Assembly (NCBI GenBank): GCA_043808545.1
Contig: JAZDEU010000043.1
Coordinates: forward strand, 1-24,942
Source: JAZDEU01 sp043808545
GTDB lineage: Bacteria; Patescibacteriota; Patescibacteriia; JAZDEU01
Length of the DNA: 24,942 bases
Reading direction: 5' to 3'
Under the pieces are notes generated by a model. The model was not told the DNA's origin. It made no database searches and worked only from the letters and a program-made list of their open reading frames with translations. This document shows, piece after piece, positions 16,207 through 23,164 of this stretch. The translations under genes and the position numbers were made by a program. Position 1 is the first letter of the stretch, and each line of letters opens with the position of its first letter.

Positions 16207-16833
16207 ATGAACATATTATTTATCGGTCCGCAGGGCTCTGGAAAGGGGACGCAGGTCGAGATGCTTAGCAAAAAATTAAATATCCCTTATATTTCAACTG
16301 GAAATATTTTTCGGGAAAATATTGTTAATGAAACGGAGTTAGGGAAGATGGCGAAGAAATTTATAAACGAAGGGGAATTGGTTCCTGACGAAGTTACCAA
16401 TAATATAGTGGAAGATAGATTAAGTAAAGATGATGTTAAAAATGGATTTATTTTTGACGGTTATCCGCGTAATTTATTGCAGGCGGATTTTTTAGATAAT
16501 GTCGCAAAATTAGATAAAGTTTTTGAAATTTATATTTCTGATAAAGAATCAATCAGGCGGCTTGCCGACCGCAGGTCATGCAAATGCGGCGCTGTCTACC
16601 ATCTGAAATATAATCCCCCTGTAAAACCTGGCTTATGCGATAAATGCGGCGAAAAGCTTTTTATTAGAGAAGATGATAAAGAAGAAAAAATAAAGGAGCG
16701 CTTAAAAATTTATCATAAAGAAACTGAAAAGATTTTGAATTATTATGATAAAAAGGGGATACTGATAACCATAGACGGCGAACAGCCGATCGCGAAAGTG
16801 CATGCGGATGTTATGGAAAAGTTAGAAGTTTGA
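16207..16833 (+). CDS. adk: Adenylate kinase, zinc-binding LID type
   Basis: Interconverts ATP + AMP and 2 ADP in the cytoplasm. 208 residues. P-loop GPQGSGKGT (7-15), AMP-binding STGNIFRENI and FDGYPRN, and LID arginines in ADRRS. The LID carries four cysteines, CKC (125-127) and CDKC (144-147), the zinc-binding version of the enzyme. It ends in TGA, which with other TGA-terminated genes argues against recoded UGA. Confidence 0.96.
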   Translation: MNILFIGPQGSGKGTQVEMLSKKLNIPYISTGNIFRENIVNETELGKMAKKFINEGELVPDEVTNNIVEDRLSKDDVKNGFIFDGYPRNLLQADFLDNVAKLDKVFEIYISDKESIRRLADRRSCKCGAVYHLKYNPPVKPGLCDKCGEKLFIREDDKEEKIKERLKIYHKETEKILNYYDKKGILITIDGEQPIAKVHADVMEKLEV

Positions 16834-16883
16834 CAGAGAGAGATGTAAAGTCCACTTGATTTTAGAGAAGCACTTTTTTTGGT

Positions 16884-16911
16884 TTGCAATTCTTTATTTT
16901 TTTGTTATAAT
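16884..16911 (+). promoter_or_regulatory. Sigma70-type promoter for the HEPN/MNT pair
   Basis: TTGCAA (16884-16889) and a perfect TATAAT (16906-16911) are 16 bases apart. The expected start of transcription, about seven bases downstream, falls at or next to the A of the ATG at 16918, so the mRNA would be leaderless. Confidence 0.6.
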
Positions 16912-16917
16912 GCAATC

Positions 16918-17334
16918 ATGAAAACAGAGAAAATAAAAAAATGGCTACCATATATTGAAGCTGATTTTAAAATGGCAGAATTAGGATTAATAGATAAAAA
17001 GGCTAATAAATGGACATTACTTTCTGTTATTTGGCATTGCCATCAAGTTGCAGAGAAATCGTTAAAGATGTATATTATAGCGAGTGGCAAAGAGTTAGTG
17101 CCAGTACATGACTTGCCGCGGCTTATAAAATATTCAGGATTAGAAATGGAAAAAGAAAGAGTGGAATTTTTATATTTGTTAAATAAGTATTATATTACTC
17201 CAAGATATCCTGATTTGCCTTTAACAAAAAGTTATACTTCAGCCAGTAGTAAATTGGCAGAAAATTATTTTAATCAATCTAAAGAATTTTTTATATGGAT
17301 AAAAAAAATAATAACAGAAGAAAAAGCAAGTTAA
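16918..17334 (+). CDS. HEPN-domain protein of a HEPN/MNT pair
   Basis: 138 residues from the ATG at 16918; an upstream TTG would place the promoter within the coding region. All-helical, with WHCHQVAEKSLKMYI followed by HDLPRLIKY and, later, RYPDLPL, the pattern of the classical HEPN domain. It lacks the R-X4-6-H motif of HEPN ribonucleases such as HepT, so RNase activity is doubtful. The next gene, an MNT nucleotidyltransferase, overlaps it by 40 bases, so the two are translated together. Such pairs are often toxin-antitoxin modules or stress-related nucleotidyl transfer systems; which applies here cannot be decided from the sequence. Confidence 0.85.
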   Translation: MKTEKIKKWLPYIEADFKMAELGLIDKKANKWTLLSVIWHCHQVAEKSLKMYIIASGKELVPVHDLPRLIKYSGLEMEKERVEFLYLLNKYYITPRYPDLPLTKSYTSASSKLAENYFNQSKEFFIWIKKIITEEKAS

Positions 17335-17660
17335 ATAAAGCGCAGATTGAAATTATTAATAATTATATAAGCAGTATTAATAAGAAAATTGATGTGGCGG
17401 GAGTTTTATTATTCGGTTCGTACGCTTATGGCAAGCCAAAAAAATTCAGTGATGTGGATTTAGTTATTATATCGTCAGATTTTCAAAGAAGGAATTTTTT
17501 CAAGAGGATGGATTGGCTCACTCGCGAACGGATGGGCATCGCTGATGATGTCGCTATGGATGTTATCGGCTATACGCCAAAGGAATTTTCTAATATTGAA
17601 GATAAAAGCGCTATTATGGAAAAAGCTAAAAAAGATGGGATTTGGCTTTATCAGAAATAA
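17295..17660 (+). CDS. MNT-type minimal nucleotidyltransferase
   Basis: 121 residues. The pol-beta superfamily signature is intact: GS in LLFGSYAYGK followed after exactly ten residues by DVD (GSX10DXD), the metal-binding carboxylates. In MntA-HepT systems the MNT partner AMPylates the HEPN toxin and neutralises it; that role is inference here because the partner is not of the HepT type. The lysine-rich N-terminus is encoded in the region that overlaps the HEPN gene. A terminator follows. Confidence 0.88.
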   Translation: MDKKNNNRRKSKLNKAQIEIINNYISSINKKIDVAGVLLFGSYAYGKPKKFSDVDLVIISSDFQRRNFFKRMDWLTRERMGIADDVAMDVIGYTPKEFSNIEDKSAIMEKAKKDGIWLYQK

Positions 17661-17694
17661 GTTTAGAATGGATATATATTAAATTTTTTTAAAT

Positions 17695-17727
17695 GAGCAA
17701 ACACACACTTGTCTGCTCTCTTTTTTT
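17695..17727 (+). terminator. Terminator after the HEPN/MNT pair
   Basis: GAGCA (17695-17699) pairs with TGCTC (17714-17718), with an inner ACA/TGT extension, followed by TC and seven T (17721-17727). It separates the pair from the hrcA promoter. Confidence 0.65.
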
Positions 17728-17744
17728 GCCTTTTTTTACTACTC

Positions 17745-17772
17745 TTGACAGCCTTATTTTGTGTGCTATACT
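17745..17772 (+). promoter_or_regulatory. Heat-shock operon promoter
   Basis: A consensus TTGACA (17745-17750) stands 16 bases before TATACT (17767-17772). The predicted start of transcription falls within the CIRCE operator, so HrcA binding would block initiation. Confidence 0.85.
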
Positions 17773-17776
17773 AATT

Positions 17777-17803
17777 TTAGCACTCGGAAGCAGAGAGTGC
17801 TAA
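17777..17803. promoter_or_regulatory. CIRCE operator (HrcA binding site)
   Basis: TTAGCACTC, nine bases, GAGTGCTAA: a perfect match to the CIRCE consensus. It begins four bases after the -10 box and precedes hrcA itself, giving autoregulation of the chaperone genes. Confidence 0.97.
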
Positions 17804-17805
17804 TA

Positions 17806-17921
17806 TATAATACAAATCAGCAAATGAAATGCAAATCTGCAAATTCGCGAATCGCAAAGATGTCTATTTGCAGAATTAACATATTTGTAGATTCGCATAA
17901 GATTTGCAGATTAGTATTATA
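17806..17921. repeat. Imperfect palindrome in the hrcA leader
   Basis: Ends TATAATAC and GTATTATA, with inner arms AAATCAGCAAA against TTTGCAGATT and AAATTCGCGAAT against TTTGTAGATTCGC. Layout and words resemble the greA/fusA element. It makes up nearly the whole transcribed leader of hrcA. Confidence 0.65.
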
Positions 17922-17926
17922 TTTGT

Positions 17927-18628
17927 ATGGATGAACGAAAAAATAAATTATTAAAATCAATAATTGATGAATATGTGGATTCAGCCGAGGCGGTTGGGTC
18001 TGGTTTAATTGTGGGGAAATATGAACTTAATGTTTCTCCGGCGACAATAAGAAATGAAATGATGGAGTTAGAAAAAGACGGATATATTTACCAGCCGCAT
18101 ACTTCGGCAGGAAGAATCCCAACTGAAAAAGGGTATAAGTATTATGTGGATAACTTCCTAAAAAAAAGGGTTATTTCTCAAAATGTTAAAAATAATTTGA
18201 TAACTTTACTTGGGCAAAAAGATTTATCAGAAGAAATGAAAATTAAAAATATCGCGAAAATTTTAGCTTCTGACTCTAATGAAGCTGTTATTGTGGCATT
18301 TGAGGCGATGAATATATATTATACGGGAATTTCAAATCTTTTTTCCCAGCCGGAATTTTACGAGCATCGGCTGGTATGCAATATTTCAGAGGTTATAGAC
18401 AGTATGGATAAGGTTGTTTTTCAATGTTATAATAGTATTGGCGGAAAAGAAAATATTTTAATCGGACGCGAAAATCCGTTTAGCAATGTTTGCAGTTCTG
18501 TTATGGCGAAATTTAATTTCGCAAATAAAAATATTTTAATGTGCATACTTGGACCGATGAGAATGGACTATGGAAAAAATTTGGGGCTTATTGAATGTGT
18601 GAAAGAATTATTAGAGGATAGTATCTAG
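17927..18628 (+). CDS. hrcA: Heat-inducible repressor HrcA, short form
   Basis: Represses heat-shock genes by binding CIRCE, with folding monitored by the chaperone system. 233 residues against about 340 in typical HrcA. The winged-helix DNA-binding region is well conserved, with SPATIRNEMMELEKDGYI (residues 43-60) and HTSAGRIPTEKGYKYYVD (63-80). The C-terminal part is abbreviated, but the end (ILGPMRMDYGKNLGLIECV) matches the normal HrcA C-terminus, so the loss is internal and the gene is not cut off. It is the first gene after the CIRCE promoter. No Shine-Dalgarno sequence is present. Confidence 0.93.
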   Translation: MDERKNKLLKSIIDEYVDSAEAVGSGLIVGKYELNVSPATIRNEMMELEKDGYIYQPHTSAGRIPTEKGYKYYVDNFLKKRVISQNVKNNLITLLGQKDLSEEMKIKNIAKILASDSNEAVIVAFEAMNIYYTGISNLFSQPEFYEHRLVCNISEVIDSMDKVVFQCYNSIGGKENILIGRENPFSNVCSSVMAKFNFANKNILMCILGPMRMDYGKNLGLIECVKELLEDSI

Positions 18629-18686
18629 TATTAAGTATGGAGCAACTATTTTTTATACATAATACATGATACTGGATACTAAATTC

Positions 18687-18766
18687 TCTCCGCCGCAGTC
18701 TCTAAAAAGGACTGCGGCGAGTGCGGGAGAACGTCGCAGTCCTCTGCTGAGAGACTGCGACGGAGA
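18687..18766. repeat. Palindromic element, GTCGCAGTC family
   Basis: TCTCCGCCGCAGTCTCT (18687-18703) is complementary to 18750-18766 with one mismatch, and inner copies AGGACTGCGGCG and CGTCGCAGTCCTCTGCT alternate in orientation. Same design as 1794-1945 (GTCAGAGTCCTCTGCT). It lies between hrcA and grpE and would form a strong hairpin in the mRNA. Just before it (about 18620-18682) are AGTATCTAGTAT and GATACTGGATACT words. Confidence 0.78.
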
Positions 18767-18805
18767 ATAAATGAAAAATTTAAAATCATAAATCAAAAAT
18801 TCTGT

Positions 18806-19357
18806 ATGTCTGACGAACAAAAAATTGAAGAAAAAAAAGACAGTAGCGGCAATGATACGCAAAAAGAATTTGAGAATGATTTAGAATTATTAGAAAAGAA
18901 AAATCAAGAATATTTATCAGGATGGCAGAGGGCGAAAGCGGATTATTTGAATCTGAAAAAAGAGTCAGAGAAAAAGTCTCAGGATTTAATTAAATTTGCT
19001 AACGCGGGTTTAATTATGGAAATTTTACCGGTTTTAGATAATTTTAAATTAGCAGTTCAGCATATTCCAGAAGAACACAAGAAGCTGGATTGGGTAGCAG
19101 GCATTATGCATATTAAAAATCAATTAGAAAATATTTTAAATAATTTTGGAATAGAGGAGATCAAGACTGTGGGCGAGAAATTTAATCCTGAATTTCACGA
19201 GGCTGTTCCTGCTGGAACGCGCGGATTTGACGCAGATAGCGGTAGGGACGCGATGCCTCGCGTCCTTGAAGAAGAGGGCGTTATTACTAAAGAATTGCGA
19301 GCTGGATATACGATGAATGGCAAGGTTATACAGGCGGCGAAAGTGGTAGTGGGATAG
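18806..19357 (+). CDS. grpE: Nucleotide exchange factor GrpE with a repeat-derived insertion
   Basis: Releases ADP from DnaK. 183 residues: charged N-terminus, long coiled coil (about 20-70), helices with MEILPVLDNFKLA, and the C-terminal beta domain with GEKFNPEFHEAV and KELRAGYTMNGKVIQAAKVVV. Between FHEAV and the ELRAGY strand there are about 18 extra residues (PAGTRGFDADSGRDAMPR). The DNA there (about 19235-19262, GTAGGGACGCG then CTCGCGTCC) matches the GTAGGGGCGCG palindrome after the PBP2 gene, so a repeat has inserted in frame into a loop of the domain that touches DnaK. The gene otherwise looks functional. Confidence 0.94.
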   Translation: MSDEQKIEEKKDSSGNDTQKEFENDLELLEKKNQEYLSGWQRAKADYLNLKKESEKKSQDLIKFANAGLIMEILPVLDNFKLAVQHIPEEHKKLDWVAGIMHIKNQLENILNNFGIEEIKTVGEKFNPEFHEAVPAGTRGFDADSGRDAMPRVLEEEGVITKELRAGYTMNGKVIQAAKVVVG

Positions 19358-19540
19358 ACGGATTAGCACGGATTAGAGACGGATTTTCACTGATCACGGA
19401 TACGGACAATTAAGAATTAAAAATTAGAAATTTATTAAAAATTAGAAATTAGAAATTTTAAAATATTATTAAAATAATGATATTGAGTCGGTTTTAATAT
19501 GCTTTAGATAGTATCTTAAAACTGGTCATCTAAAAATTAT

Positions 19541-19957
19541 ATGGCTATTATACGTTGGTCTCCAATGTTAGAACCGTTTGAGGATATGGATAAATTTTTT
19601 ACTGATTTTACTCCCGCGGTTTCTAAGGGTTTCGCTCCCGCTGTTGATATTTATCAGGATAAAGATAATGTTATCGTAGAAGTTCCTCTGGCTGGAATTG
19701 ATCCTAAAAAAGTTGATGTTTCTATTGAAAATGATGTTTTAACTGTCCGAGGAGATATGGAGAAAAAGACTGAAATTGATGAAAAAAATTATTATAGGAA
19801 AGAAATAAAAAGAGGGAGTTTTTATCGCGCGGTTTCTCTTCCAACCCATGTTTTAGGCGATAAGTCTAGGGCGAATTATGAGAACGGAGTTCTTAGAGTT
19901 GAAATTCCTAAAGCTCCGGAAGCAAAGCCTAAGATGATCAAAGTGGATGTGAAATGA
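19541..19957 (+). CDS. Small heat-shock protein (Hsp20/IbpA family)
   Basis: ATP-independent holdase that keeps unfolding proteins soluble for DnaK. 138 residues: short N-terminal arm (MAIIRWSPMLEPFEDMDKF), alpha-crystallin domain about 36-125 with VEVPLAGIDPKKVDV and ANYENGVLRVEIPK, and a C-terminal tail with an I/V-X-I/V-like IKV. The 183-bp gap before it contains ATTAGAAATTAGAAA words and an imperfect inverted repeat (CGGTTTTAA and TTAAAACTG), but no CIRCE. Regulation is probably by readthrough from the hrcA promoter. Confidence 0.95.
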   Translation: MAIIRWSPMLEPFEDMDKFFTDFTPAVSKGFAPAVDIYQDKDNVIVEVPLAGIDPKKVDVSIENDVLTVRGDMEKKTEIDEKNYYRKEIKRGSFYRAVSLPTHVLGDKSRANYENGVLRVEIPKAPEAKPKMIKVDVK

Positions 19958-20014
19958 GTATTATGAATCATGAATCATGAATAAGGAATTATGAATCATG
20001 AATAAGGAAATTAT

Positions 20015-20200
20015 ATGAAGAATAAAAAAATTAGAAGAATTATTTACGGTTCAATCGCTATTATAGTAATAGTGGCGGCTGTATTTATTTCAAAAAATAA
20101 AAAAGAAGATAAAATTGAAGAATGGAAGACATACAAAAATGATGAATTGAATATTGAGACAAAATTGCCGGAGGGAGTTGAGGTGGAGATACAAAAATAA
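20015..20200 (+). CDS. Small single-pass membrane protein, probably truncated
   Basis: 61 residues: a basic start (MKNKKIRRI), one membrane segment (about 10-27), then EEWKTYKNDELNIETKLPEG. The last part resembles the opening of exported proteins with a WKTY.N...FE.KYP pattern, which normally continue for 100 or more residues. Here the frame ends in TTTTAAATTTTAAATTTT words, so the 3' part seems lost to a repeat. No function is assigned. It lies between hsp20 and dnaK with only ATGAATCATGAAT words before it. Confidence 0.45.
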   Translation: MKNKKIRRIIYGSIAIIVIVAAVFISKNKKEDKIEEWKTYKNDELNIETKLPEGVEVEIQK

Positions 20201-20317
20201 TTTTAAATTTTAAATTTTAAAAAAATATCAAATACTTCAATATCAAATAGACAGAAGTTTAATTTTTATTTGCTTTAGTTAATGCTAACGCATATAGAAA
20301 TTAACATAATAAAAAAT

Positions 20318-22264
20318 ATGAGTAAAATACTTGGCATTGATTTAGGCACAACAAATTCATGTGTGGCGATTTTTGAAGGCGGTGAGCCTAAGGTTTTAGA
20401 GAATAAAGAAGGCGCGAGAACAACGCCGTCTATTGTCGCTATTTCAAAAACTGGCGAGCGTTTAGTCGGGCAGATCGCTAAAAGGCAGGCGGTTACTAAT
20501 TCAGAAAATACTTTATTTTCTATTAAACGTTTAATCGGACGCAGATTTAACGATGAAGAAGTGCAGGAAGACATTAAAACCATGCCGTATAAAATAGTTA
20601 AAGCTGGAGAAGGCGTAAAGATAAAAATGGGGAATAAAGAACATACTCCGCAGGAAATTTCCGCGATGATTTTACAAAAATTAAAAGCTGATGCGGAAGA
20701 AAAAATAGGCGGGAAAATAGAAGAAGCGGTTATTACCGTGCCAGCTTATTTTGACGACGCGCAAAGGCAAGCGACAAAAGACGCGGGAGAAATTGCAGGC
20801 TTAAAGGTAAAACAAATTATCAATGAACCTACTGCGGCGGCTTTGGCTTATGGATTTGACAAGAAAAAAGACCAGCAGATTGCAGTTTATGATTTAGGCG
20901 GCGGAACTTTTGATGTTTCTATTTTAGATATTACTGCTGATACTGTAGAAGTTAAAGCGACTAACGGCGATACGCATTTAGGCGGCGATGATTTTGACAG
21001 GAAAATTATTGATTATATTATTGCAGATTTTAAAAAAGAACAGGGGATTGATTTGTCAAAAGACAATATGTCTCTGCAAAGAATCAAAGAAGCGGCTGAA
21101 AAAGCTAAAATTGAGCTTTCAACATCTTCGGAAACGGAAATCAATCAGCCATTTATAACATCTGATGCAAACGGTCCTAAACATTTAGTAATGAAAATAA
21201 CAAGAGCAAAATTAGAAGAATTAGTTGGGGATTTAGTTCAAGGGACATTAGAACCATGCAAAAAGGCGCTATCGGACGCGGGATACAAGGTTGAAGATAT
21301 TGAAGAAGTTATTTTAGTCGGCGGTCAAACCAGAATGCCGATGGTGCAAAAAATAGTGGAAGAATTTTTTAAGAGAAAGCCTCATTTAGGAGTTAATCCT
21401 GATGAAGTCGTCGCGATAGGAGCGGCTGTGCAGGCGGGCGCTTTCCAAAAAGATGTAAAAGATGTGCTTTTATTAGATGTCACACCTTTAACATTGGGGA
21501 TTGAAACATTGGGAGGGATTAGAACCCCTTTAATTGAAAGAAATACAACTATTCCTACTTCAAAATCGCAGGTATTTTCAACCGCCGCTGATGGGCAAAC
21601 TTCTGTAGAAATTCATATTTTGCAAGGAGAGCGCGAGATGGCGCAAGATAATAAGACTTTGGGAAGATTTATTTTGTCTGGCATTCCTCCAGCGCCGCGC
21701 GGTATGCCGCAAGTTGAAGTTAATTTTGATATTGATATGAACGGAATTTTAAATGTGAGCGCGAAAGAAAAAGCGACTGGCAAAGAACAAAAGATTACTA
21801 TTCAGGCGTCAACAGGTCTATCCAAAGATGAAATAGAAAAAATGAAAAAAGACGCGGAACTGCACGCAGACGAAGACAAGAAAAAGAAAGAATTAGTGGA
21901 ATTAAAAAATACAGCGGAAACCTTAATTTTTTCCACAGAAAAAACTATAAAAGATTTAGGCGATAAAGTCCCTGCGGATATAAAGAAAAATGTGGAAGAT
22001 AAAATGGAAAGTTTGAAAAAAGTAAAAGACGGAGAGGACAAAGAAGCTGTTAAAAAAGCGATTGATGAGGTTATGCAGGAAGCGCAGAAGATTGGAGAAT
22101 TTATGTATAAAGAACAGCAAGAAAAAGCGGCGGCAGAAGGAGCGGCTCCTGGCTCGCAGACTGGCGCTGGTGAATCTGCTGGTGAAAATCAGGCGAGCGG
22201 AGGAGAGGATAAAAAGGATGGGAAGACAGTTGAGGGGGAGTTTGAAGAGGGGGAGAAAAAATAA
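20318..22264 (+). CDS. dnaK: Chaperone DnaK (Hsp70)
   Basis: Central ATP-driven chaperone. 648 residues from the ATG at 20318; an in-frame ATG 12 codons earlier adds a non-conserved leader and is rejected. The ATPase domain has GIDLGTTNS (6-14), VPAYFDDAQRQATKDAG, NEPTAAALAYG and YDLGGGTFDVSI. The interdomain linker DVLLLDVTPLTLGIET, the substrate-binding domain and the helical lid follow. The tail is Gly/Ala/Glu-rich and ends FEEGEKK. The nearest CIRCE is before hrcA, so dnaK is probably part of that transcription unit. A MITE and a REP cluster follow it, separating it from dnaJ. Confidence 0.98.
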   Translation: MSKILGIDLGTTNSCVAIFEGGEPKVLENKEGARTTPSIVAISKTGERLVGQIAKRQAVTNSENTLFSIKRLIGRRFNDEEVQEDIKTMPYKIVKAGEGVKIKMGNKEHTPQEISAMILQKLKADAEEKIGGKIEEAVITVPAYFDDAQRQATKDAGEIAGLKVKQIINEPTAAALAYGFDKKKDQQIAVYDLGGGTFDVSILDITADTVEVKATNGDTHLGGDDFDRKIIDYIIADFKKEQGIDLSKDNMSLQRIKEAAEKAKIELSTSSETEINQPFITSDANGPKHLVMKITRAKLEELVGDLVQGTLEPCKKALSDAGYKVEDIEEVILVGGQTRMPMVQKIVEEFFKRKPHLGVNPDEVVAIGAAVQAGAFQKDVKDVLLLDVTPLTLGIETLGGIRTPLIERNTTIPTSKSQVFSTAADGQTSVEIHILQGEREMAQDNKTLGRFILSGIPPAPRGMPQVEVNFDIDMNGILNVSAKEKATGKEQKITIQASTGLSKDEIEKMKKDAELHADEDKKKKELVELKNTAETLIFSTEKTIKDLGDKVPADIKKNVEDKMESLKKVKDGEDKEAVKKAIDEVMQEAQKIGEFMYKEQQEKAAAEGAAPGSQTGAGESAGENQASGGEDKKDGKTVEGEFEEGEKK

Positions 22265-22282
22265 GAATTCATGATTTGTCAT

Positions 22283-22412
22283 GGCTTTGTTGCACGAATA
22301 AATGGCTTAAATAAGCATAAAATTAAAGCTGAGTTTGATAAAAATCATCAAATTCCACGAAGGAGCCACTGATTCTTGGCTTAAATAAAAGGTTTATTTA
22401 TGCAACAAAGCC
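22283..22412. mobile_element. 130-bp MITE with IS5/IS903-like ends and a perfect 9-bp target duplication
   Basis: Terminal inverted repeats of about 21 bp start GGCTTTGTTGCA (left at 22283, right ending 22412), with two mismatches. They resemble the ends of IS903-group IS5 elements. ATTTGTCAT is directly repeated on both sides (22274-22282 and 22413-22421); 9 bp is the duplication length of that group. There is no transposase ORF, so movement would need one in trans. It inserted in the TTTGTCATTCC end of a REP-like element. Confidence 0.85.
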
Positions 22413-22414
22413 AT

Positions 22415-22784
22415 TTGTCATTCCGAATATGGGAATTTTGTCATTCCGACCGAAGCGCGTCAGACGCCCAAACGTCTGACGCGTGAGTGGAGGAATCTTG
22501 TTTAGAAAAAATTACTAAAAAGCAGTAGTTTTATTAACTTACAGATCCCTCGGCAAGCTCGGGATGACAATAATATATTTTTATTATAAACATAGTCGCT
22601 TTGTCATTCCGACCGTAGCGAAGCCCGAAGGATGAGGGCGAGCGGAGTGGAGGAATCTTGTTATTAAACGAGATTCCTCCACTCACGAACCAGCCGCTTG
22701 GGCGTCTGGTTCGCTCGGTCGGAATGACATTCCACCCCTCTTTATGCGTGTGAGCCAGAATGAGGGTACTCGGTCGGGATGACA
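22415..22784. repeat. Cluster of REP-like elements
   Basis: With the MITE this accounts for the 554-bp gene-free stretch after dnaK. In order: a TGTCATTCC fragment (22415-22438); a full element (22439-22569) ending GGGATGACA, with hairpin GCGTCAGACG/CGTCTGACGC; a head-to-head element made of two left halves (22602-22729); and a right-half fragment ending TCGGGATGACA (to 22784). Frames read through it on the minus strand are not genes. Confidence 0.85.
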
Positions 22785-22818
22785 ATTTAGCGTTTCACGA
22801 TACTAAATAATAATATCT

Positions 22819-23109
22819 ATGCGAGATCATAATTATTATGTATATATAATGAGTATTAGTGGTGTTATATATATTGGAGTTACGAATAATTTAGAAATAA
22901 GAGTATGGGAGCATAAAAATAATTTCATAAAAGGATTTACAGAAAAGTATAAATGCCATAAATTAGTTTATTATGAACATTATCTTAGTATAGAAACCGC
23001 TATTGCTCGTGAAAAGCAGTTGAAAAAATGGCGACGAGAAAAGAAAGAATTTTTAATTAATAAAAATAATAGTTCGCGGAAAGATTTAAGTTTAGAGTGG
23101 AATAATTAG
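22819..23109 (+). CDS. GIY-YIG endonuclease (UPF0213-like)
   Basis: 96 residues forming one GIY-YIG domain: YYVYIM and YIGVTN in place of GIY and YIG, the catalytic-type arginine in LEIRVWEHKN, then KLVYYE and AREKQLKKWRREKK, a typical family end. Members are small single-domain nucleases whose cellular targets are mostly unknown. Its setting is notable: a REP cluster ends 34 bases before the start and a REP right half-site begins 19 bases after the stop. A role with these repeats is an inference from position only. Confidence 0.92.
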   Translation: MRDHNYYVYIMSISGVIYIGVTNNLEIRVWEHKNNFIKGFTEKYKCHKLVYYEHYLSIETAIAREKQLKKWRREKKEFLINKNNSSRKDLSLEWNN

Positions 23110-23128
23110 GATAATATTTAATAATTAA

Positions 23129-23157
23129 CAGATCCCTCGGCTACGCTCGGGATGACA
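23129..23157 (+). repeat. REP right half-site after the GIY-YIG gene
   Basis: CAGATCCCTCGGC to CGGGATGACA, identical to the right end of the 1-117 element but with no left half next to it. The next gene starts seven bases later. Confidence 0.85.
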
Positions 23158-23164
23158 AAACTAT

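Noticed and set aside
16834..16877. Terminator after adk
   Set aside because: The T-run after AAGCAC is preceded only by a weak interrupted stem, so the support is too poor to list.
16833..19957. UGA recoding as in Gracilibacteria/Absconditabacteria
   Set aside because: adk and hsp20 end in TGA at the expected protein length, and no in-frame TGA is needed in any gene.
20282..20317. Upstream ATG giving a 12-residue extension of DnaK
   Set aside because: The leader is not conserved, whereas MSKILGIDLGTT at 20318 matches the family start exactly.
20201..20317. A second CIRCE before dnaK
   Set aside because: Only loose inverted A/T repeats are present; no TTAGCACTC or GAGTGCTAA half-site was found.
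22534..22785. Minus-strand 83-codon frame
   Set aside because: It lies almost wholly in the REP cluster and its translation is only repeat sequence.
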